Position numbers and translations under genes: made by a program
Part shown: positions 5,863-10,070 of the stretch, one piece after another
Layout of the letters: every line of letters begins with the position of its first letter
Position numbering within the stretch: position 1 is the stretch's first letter
Notes under the pieces: model-generated
Database searches by the model: none
The model's input: the letters and a program-made list of their open reading frames with translations, nothing else
Told to the model about the DNA's origin: nothing
Assembly (NCBI GenBank): GCA_022702195.1
Contig: JAKONB010000386.1
Span: 1-10,070, forward strand
Direction: 5' to 3'
DNA length: 10,070 nt
Source: Beijerinckiaceae bacterium
GTDB lineage: Bacteria > Pseudomonadota > Alphaproteobacteria > Rhizobiales > Beijerinckiaceae

Positions 5863-6627
5863 ATGGCTCGCTGGCTCCGCTACACCCATGACGGCAGCGA
5901 CGGATTCGGCCGTCTCGACGGCGAGACCATCGTCGTCCATGAGGGCGACCTGTTCGGGGAGGCGACCCCCACCGGCGCCACCCTGGCGCTGGCCGAGGTG
6001 ACGGTCGGCCTGCCGTGCCGGCCGTCGAAGTACATCGCCCTGTGGAACAACTTCCACGCGGCGGCGGAGAAGCAGGGGCTGGCGCGGCCGGCGGCGCCCC
6101 TGTTCTTCGTGAAGCCGCCCAACACCTACCGGGCGAGCGGCGAGACCGTGACGGCGCCCGAGGGCGTCGGCCGGCTGCTGTTCGAGGGCGAGCTCGGCAT
6201 CGTGATCGGCCGGCGCGGGCGCGACCTGACGCCGGAGACGGCCGCCGCGCACATCTTCGGCTATACCTGCGTGAACGACGTCACGGCGCTGGAGGTTCTG
6301 AAGGCCGATCCGAGCTTCGTGCAATGGACCCGCTCGAAGGGTTTCGACGGGTTCGGCCCGTTCGGCCCTTTCATCGCCACGGATCTCGATCCGGACACCC
6401 TCGACGTGGCCGTTCGCGTCAACGGGCGCGAGCGCCAGCGCTACCCGCTCGCCGACATGATCTTCCGGCCGCACGAGGTCGTCGCGCTGGTCTCCCAGGG
6501 CCTGACCCTGGAGCCGGGCGACCTCATCGCCTGCGGTACCTCGAACGGCGCCGGACCGATCCCGAAGGGCGCCCGGGTCGAGGTGGAGATCGCCGGCATC
6601 GGCGTGCTGTCGAACGACTTCGCGTGA
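5863..6627 (+). CDS. Fumarylacetoacetate hydrolase (FAH)-family protein
   Basis: This 254-residue protein has the FAH C-terminal domain over about 53-253. The metal ligands are recognisable: E108 and E110 in LLFEGELGIVIGR and D139 in GYTCVNDVTA. K159 in TRSKGFDGFGPFGP and the CGTSNGAGPIPKG loop (224-236) are also family hallmarks. The segment normally carrying the catalytic histidine reads ALWNNFHAAAEKQG (59-72), with H65 and E69. FAH-family members cleave C-C bonds of acylpyruvates, decarboxylate oxaloacetate, or isomerise or tautomerise keto acids, and sequence alone does not separate these. The gene starts 4 bp after oxlT, using GGAG within the oxlT end as its ribosome-binding site, so it is tightly co-expressed with the transporter. 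A substrate related to oxalate (an oxalyl or 2,4-diketo acid) is an inference. Confidence 0.88.
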   Translation: MARWLRYTHDGSDGFGRLDGETIVVHEGDLFGEATPTGATLALAEVTVGLPCRPSKYIALWNNFHAAAEKQGLARPAAPLFFVKPPNTYRASGETVTAPEGVGRLLFEGELGIVIGRRGRDLTPETAAAHIFGYTCVNDVTALEVLKADPSFVQWTRSKGFDGFGPFGPFIATDLDPDTLDVAVRVNGRERQRYPLADMIFRPHEVVALVSQGLTLEPGDLIACGTSNGAGPIPKGARVEVEIAGIGVLSNDFA

Positions 6628-6691
6628 CGATGCCTTCGATCGTCCCGACACCCATGAACCGATTTCGACCCAGACAGGCGGGAACAACAGC

Positions 6692-7702
6692 ATGAGCATC
6701 GCCATCGTCGGCGCCGGCGCCATCGGCGGGTTTCTCGGCGTACGCCTCGCCCATGCGGGCGAGGACGTCACCTTCATCGCGCGCGGCGCCAATCTCGACG
6801 CCATCCAGGCGAACGGGATGCGGCTGATCGAGGAGGACGGCTCCGAGATTCACGTGAAAAACCTGCACGCCACGAAATCCATGGCGGAGGCCGGGGTACA
6901 GGAGGTCGTCCTGCTCACCGTGAAGGCGCATCAGGTCGGGCCGATCGCCGCCGATCTCCACCACCTCATCGGGCCGGAGACCCTGGTGGTGACGATGCAG
7001 AACGGCATTCCGTGGTGGTACTTCTCGGGTGGCCATGGCGGCGATCTCGCCGGCACCCATCTGGATAGCGCCGATCCGGACGGCCTCATCGCCCGGCATC
7101 TCGACCCCAGGCACGTGATCGGCTCCGTGGTCTATCCGGCGGCGGTGCTCACCGATCCGGGCGTGGTGCAGGTCATCGAGGGCCACCGCTTCGGTCTCGG
7201 CGAACTCGACGGCAGCATGAGCCCGCGGGTCCAGGCCCTGGCCCAGCGGCTGATCAAGGCGGGTTTCCGCGCGCCGGTCACCAGCGACATCCGGGCCGAG
7301 ATCTGGCTCAAGCTGTGGGGCAACCTCAGCTTCAACCCGATCTCCGCGCTCGCGCACGCCACCCTGGTGGACATCTGCCAGTTCCCAGAGACCCGGGCGC
7401 TGGCCGCCGACATGATGCGCGAGGCGGAAACCATCGCCGGCAAGCTCGGGGTGACGTTCAAGCTCGGCATCGAGCGGCGCATCGCCGGGGCCGAGAAGGT
7501 CGGCGCCCACAAGACCTCGATGCTGCAGGACGTGGAAGCCGGGCGCCCCATCGAGCTCGAGGCCCTGGTGGGCTCGATCATCGAGCTCGGCCGGCTCACC
7601 GGTACGCCGACCCCGCATATCGGCACGGTCTACGCCCTGATGCGGCTGCTGTCGCAGAGCTTGGAGCGGGCGCAGGGGCGCCTCGCCATCGCGGCGGCCT
7701 GA
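6692..7702 (+). CDS. panE2: PanE2-like reductase, probable oxalyl-CoA reductase (ketopantoate reductase family)
   Basis: This 336-residue NAD(P)H-dependent reductase has the Rossmann motif GAGAIGG (7-13) and the ketopantoate reductase C-terminal domain with K207 (EIWLKLWGN), N215 (FNPISAL) and TSMLQDVEAGRPIELEAL (275-292). E. coli PanE has 303 residues; the extra length here is mainly an insert after MQNGIPWWYF (102-111), typical of a subgroup distinct from housekeeping PanE. In Methylobacterium extorquens AM1 a PanE2 paralogue reduces oxalyl-CoA to glyoxylate during oxalate assimilation. Lying next to an oxalate transporter and an oxalate-CoA ligase, this gene fits that role much better than pantothenate synthesis. 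Its start is 64 bp after the FAH-family gene, with only a weak GGCGGGAA ribosome-binding site. Family certain, substrate inferred from context. Confidence 0.85.
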   Translation: MSIAIVGAGAIGGFLGVRLAHAGEDVTFIARGANLDAIQANGMRLIEEDGSEIHVKNLHATKSMAEAGVQEVVLLTVKAHQVGPIAADLHHLIGPETLVVTMQNGIPWWYFSGGHGGDLAGTHLDSADPDGLIARHLDPRHVIGSVVYPAAVLTDPGVVQVIEGHRFGLGELDGSMSPRVQALAQRLIKAGFRAPVTSDIRAEIWLKLWGNLSFNPISALAHATLVDICQFPETRALAADMMREAETIAGKLGVTFKLGIERRIAGAEKVGAHKTSMLQDVEAGRPIELEALVGSIIELGRLTGTPTPHIGTVYALMRLLSQSLERAQGRLAIAAA

Positions 7703-7747
7703 CATTCCGATCCCCGGCGGTGACGCGACTCCGCGCCGCCGCCCTCC

Positions 7748-7774
7748 GCCCGCGAGACATCGCGGGCATCCCGC
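7748..7774 (+). other. Two overlapping, mutually exclusive hairpins between panE2 and the ligase
   Basis: GCCCGCGA and TCGCGGGC (7748-7755, 7760-7767) form a perfect 8-bp stem with a GACA loop. GCGGG (7762-7766) can instead pair with CCCGC (7770-7774) around CAT. The second stem ends three bases before the GAGGA ribosome-binding site of the ligase gene. Seen in sequence; any processing or regulatory role is inferred. Confidence 0.4.
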
Positions 7775-7789
7775 ATTGAGGACTTTCCC

Positions 7790-9325
7790 ATGGCCGAGAA
7801 CGCCGCCACCACCCTCCACGCCCTGATCAAGGCCGGCGCCGAGACCGCCACCGCCCTGTCCGCCCCCGGCGGCGTGCCGCTGAGCTTCGGCGCCCTGCGG
7901 GCGCTCACCGAGCGCACCATCGCGGATCTCAACGCGCAGGGCATCGGCCGGGGCGACCGGGTCGGCATCGTCCTCGACAACGGCCCCGAGATGGCCGCCG
8001 CCTTCATCGCCATCGCGGCGGGCGCCACCTCGGCGCCCCTCAACCCGGCCTACAAGGCCGACGAGTTCACGTTCTACCTCAGCGATCTCAACGCCCGGCT
8101 CCTGGTGGTGGCCGAGGGCAGCGAGACGCCGGCCATCGCCGTGGCGGAGAAGCTCGGCGTGCCGGTGGTGCGGCTGCGTCCGACCCCCGAGCAGGGCGCG
8201 GGCAGCTTCACGCTGACTTTCCCGCCGTCCGATGCCGCGCCGGCGGCGCAGCCCGGCCCGGCCGCGCCCGACGACATCGCCCTGGTGCTGCACACCTCCG
8301 GCACTACGTCGCGCCCGAAGATCGTGCCGCTCAAGCAGTCGAATGTCTGCGCCTCGGCGCGCAACATCCGCACCGCCCTGGCCTTCACGGCGGAGGATCG
8401 CGGCCTCAACATCATGCCGCTGTTCCACATCCACGGGCTGATCGCCGGCATCCTGGCGCCGCTCTCGGGCGGCGGTCAGGTCTCCTGCACCCCGGGCTTC
8501 AACGCCCTGAGGTTCTTCGGCTGGATGAGCGAGGTCCGTCCGACCTGGTACACGGCGGTGCCGACCATGCACCAGGCGATCCTCGGCCGCGCCGCGCGCA
8601 ACCAGGAGGTGATCGCCGCCAACCCGCTGCGGTTCATCCGCTCCTCGTCCTCCTCCATGCCCCCGCAGGTGATGAAGGAGATCGAGGCGGCGTTCGGCGC
8701 GCCCCTGATCGAGGCCTACGGCATGACCGAGGCCGCCCACCAGATGGCCTCGAACCCGCTGCCGCCGCGCCCGCATTACGCCGGTTCGGTGGGCCTCGCC
8801 GCCGGCCCTGAGATCGCCATCGTCGACGACGAGGGGGAGCCCCTGCCCGCCGGCGAGATCGGCGAGATCGTCATTCGGGGCGACAACGTGATGTCGGGCT
8901 ACGAGAACAACGACAAGGCCAATGCGGAGGCCTTCACCAAGCAGGGCTGGTTCCGCACCGGCGACCAGGGCTCGCTCTCGCCCGAGGGCTACCTCACCAT
9001 CAGCGGGCGCCTCAAGGAGATCATCAACCGGGGTGGCGAGAAGATCTCGCCCCGCGAGGTCGACGAGATCCTGATGGACCATCCGGCGGTGTCGCAATGC
9101 GTCACCTTCGCGATGCCGCACGACAAGCTCGGCGAGGATGTCTGCGCCGCCATCGTCCTGCGCGAGGGCCAGATCCTGCTGGAAAAGGAGCTGCGCGGCT
9201 TCGCCTCGGAGCGCCTCGCCCCCTTCAAGGTGCCGGCCAAGATCCTGATCCTCGACGAGATCCCCAAGGGCGCCACCGGCAAGCTCCAGCGGATCGGCCT
9301 GGCCCAGAAGCTCGGACTGGTGTGA
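7790..9325 (+). CDS. Oxalate-CoA ligase, AAE3/Pcs60-type acyl-CoA synthetase
   Basis: This 511-residue ANL-superfamily ligase has the phosphate loop HTSGTTSRPK (168-177), YGMTEAAHQM (310-319), the YxxRTGD-like segment WFRTGDQG (387-394), the hinge GRLKEIINRGGEKISP (406-421) and the adenylation lysine K498 in GATGKLQR. Beyond these common motifs, it matches plant AAE3 and yeast Pcs60 in stretches not shared by other ligases: PLNPAYKADEFTFYLSD (83-99), PTWYTAVPTMHQAIL (251-265), RFIRSSSSS (281-289) and SNPLPP (321-326). AAE3 and Pcs60 make oxalyl-CoA from oxalate, ATP and CoA. Length equals AAE3 (514). GAGGA stands before the ATG. It would supply oxalyl-CoA to the PanE2-like reductase encoded just upstream. 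The common alternative annotation, long-chain fatty acid CoA ligase, is unlikely. Confidence 0.9.
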   Translation: MAENAATTLHALIKAGAETATALSAPGGVPLSFGALRALTERTIADLNAQGIGRGDRVGIVLDNGPEMAAAFIAIAAGATSAPLNPAYKADEFTFYLSDLNARLLVVAEGSETPAIAVAEKLGVPVVRLRPTPEQGAGSFTLTFPPSDAAPAAQPGPAAPDDIALVLHTSGTTSRPKIVPLKQSNVCASARNIRTALAFTAEDRGLNIMPLFHIHGLIAGILAPLSGGGQVSCTPGFNALRFFGWMSEVRPTWYTAVPTMHQAILGRAARNQEVIAANPLRFIRSSSSSMPPQVMKEIEAAFGAPLIEAYGMTEAAHQMASNPLPPRPHYAGSVGLAAGPEIAIVDDEGEPLPAGEIGEIVIRGDNVMSGYENNDKANAEAFTKQGWFRTGDQGSLSPEGYLTISGRLKEIINRGGEKISPREVDEILMDHPAVSQCVTFAMPHDKLGEDVCAAIVLREGQILLEKELRGFASERLAPFKVPAKILILDEIPKGATGKLQRIGLAQKLGLV

Positions 9326-9354
9326 CCCACGCGACAGCCCGTCGTTGAAACGCG

Positions 9355-9393
9355 TCCTTCCCGCCGTAGATCGTCGATCGACGGTGGGAGGGA
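9355..9393 (+). promoter_or_regulatory. Long stem-loop covering the GST ribosome-binding site
   Basis: Bases 9355-9372 pair with 9376-9393 around a GTC loop centred on 9374. Of 18 positions, 15 are Watson-Crick, two are G-U (9363/9385 and 9358/9390) and one is an A-G mismatch (9368/9380). The 3' arm contains GGGAGGGA, most of the Shine-Dalgarno stretch in front of the ATG at 9397, so folding would hide it. As DNA it is also a large dyad (core GATCGTCGATC). There is no T-tract, so a simple Rho-independent terminator is less likely. Confidence 0.65.
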
Positions 9394-9396
9394 GCA

Positions 9397-10070
9397 ATGG
9401 CCTACGAACTCTACTATTGGCCGATGATCCAGGGACGCGGCGAGTTCGTCCGCCTCGCCCTGGAGGAAGGCGGCGCCGATTACGTCGATGTGGCCCGCAC
9501 GGCGGGCCTCGACGCGCTCTCCCGTTCCCTCGAGGACCCGGCGCTGCGCCGGCCGGCCTTCGCCTGCCCTGTCCTGAAAAACGGCGCGGCGATCGTCGGC
9601 CAGACGGCACTGATCCTGGCCTATCTCGGGCCGCGCCTCGGCCTCGCGCCCGATGGCGAGGCCGATCGGATCTGGACGCAGCAGATCCAGCTCACCATCG
9701 CCGACATGGTGGCCGAGGCCCACGACACCCATCACCCGATCGCCGTAGGCCTGACCTACGAGGAGCAGAAGCCGGAGGCCGCGCGCCGGGCCGCGCATTT
9801 CCGTAGCGACCGCATCCCCGAATATCTCGCCTGGTTCGACCACGTGCTCGCGCGCAACGACGGCCGCCACCTCGTGGGCGACCGGGTCACCTATGCCGAC
9901 CTGTCGCTGTTCCAACTGGTGGACGGGCTGTCCTACGCCTTCCCGCAGGCCACCGCCGCGGCGCTCGCCGACAATCCGACGGTGGCGGCGTTGCACGATG
10001 CGATCCGCCAGCGCCCGCGCATCGCCGCCTATCTGGCGAGCCCGCGCCGCATCCCGTTCAACCAGCAGGG
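9397..10070 (+). CDS. Glutathione S-transferase, cut by right window edge
   Basis: 224 complete residues are visible without a stop codon. The N-terminal thioredoxin-like domain (about 1-80) begins AYELYYWPMIQGRGEFVRLALEE, close to tyrosine-type (sigma-like) GSTs, with Y7 the likely catalytic tyrosine. P58 (CPVL) is the cis-proline and Q69-T70 (GQTALILAYLG) binds the glutathione gamma-glutamyl group. The helical C-terminal domain (about 88-215) carries the folding box VTYADLSLF (164-172). Since such proteins have about 205-235 residues, only a short tail should be missing. It starts 71 bp after the ligase and has a strong GGGAGGGAG ribosome-binding site buried in the stem-loop at 9355-9393. 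A role in the oxalate pathway is not obvious; it may detoxify a reactive aldehyde or simply be read through. Confidence 0.88.
   Translation, partial: MAYELYYWPMIQGRGEFVRLALEEGGADYVDVARTAGLDALSRSLEDPALRRPAFACPVLKNGAAIVGQTALILAYLGPRLGLAPDGEADRIWTQQIQLTIADMVAEAHDTHHPIAVGLTYEEQKPEAARRAAHFRSDRIPEYLAWFDHVLARNDGRHLVGDRVTYADLSLFQLVDGLSYAFPQATAAALADNPTVAALHDAIRQRPRIAAYLASPRRIPFNQQ

Noticed and set aside
6692..7702. Housekeeping 2-dehydropantoate 2-reductase for pantothenate synthesis
   Set aside because: The family is right, but the length, the insert after NGIPWWYF and the oxalate gene context favour a PanE2-type oxalyl-CoA reductase. No pan genes are nearby.
6524..9610. 1028-codon open frame on the minus strand opposite panE2, the ligase and the GST start
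   Set aside because: It is a shadow of GC-rich coding DNA. Its translation is low-complexity Arg/Gly/Asp/His with no domain, while the plus strand has three well-recognised enzymes with ribosome-binding sites.
5863..10070. Gentisate-type pathway (FAH-family hydrolase plus GST-type maleylpyruvate isomerase)
   Set aside because: The GST resembles tyrosine/sigma-type enzymes, not zeta-type isomerases, no ring-cleavage dioxygenase is present, and the genes between are for oxalate.

Overview
The window looks like chromosome from a GC-rich alphaproteobacterium, most likely Methylobacterium/Methylorubrum or a close Rhizobiales relative. Three things point there: an oxalate-use cluster that includes a PanE2-type reductase (the enzyme known from Methylobacterium extorquens), an exact match to the alphaproteobacterial general-stress (sigma-EcfG) promoter in front of a csbD gene, and an ECF sigma/NrsF anti-sigma pair like Caulobacter SigF-NrsF. 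No tRNA, rRNA, insertion sequence, phage gene or CRISPR array was seen.

Left part (1-3437). A YcgN-type cysteine-cluster protein runs in from the left edge and overlaps, tail to tail, an operon on the minus strand. Read in transcription order (2572 to 427), that operon holds a secreted DUF1223 thioredoxin-like protein, an ECF sigma factor, and a six-helix NrsF-type anti-sigma factor with four cysteines. A GTAACC-N16-CGAA element lies just upstream. Its -35 hexamer contains the stop codon of the preceding creatininase-family gene. This suggests a self-activating envelope or thiol/metal stress operon.

Middle (3527-4547). Two CsbD-family stress genes lie on the minus strand. The 70-residue one has a GGAAC-N16-CGTT promoter. 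The 127-residue one adds an internal 22-residue repeat and a C-terminal membrane anchor to the CsbD domain. A 315-bp gap, partly AT-rich and carrying inverted repeats, separates them from the right-hand operon.

Right part (4548-10070). An apparent plus-strand operon encodes an OxlT-type oxalate:formate antiporter, a fumarylacetoacetate-hydrolase-family protein, a PanE2-like reductase, an AAE3/Pcs60-type oxalate-CoA ligase and a glutathione S-transferase cut by the right edge. The simplest reading is oxalate uptake, activation to oxalyl-CoA, then reduction to glyoxylate for assimilation. The roles of the FAH-family protein and the GST are not explained by this scheme. A long, nearly perfect stem-loop covers the ribosome-binding site of the GST gene, so its translation or its separation from the operon may be regulated.
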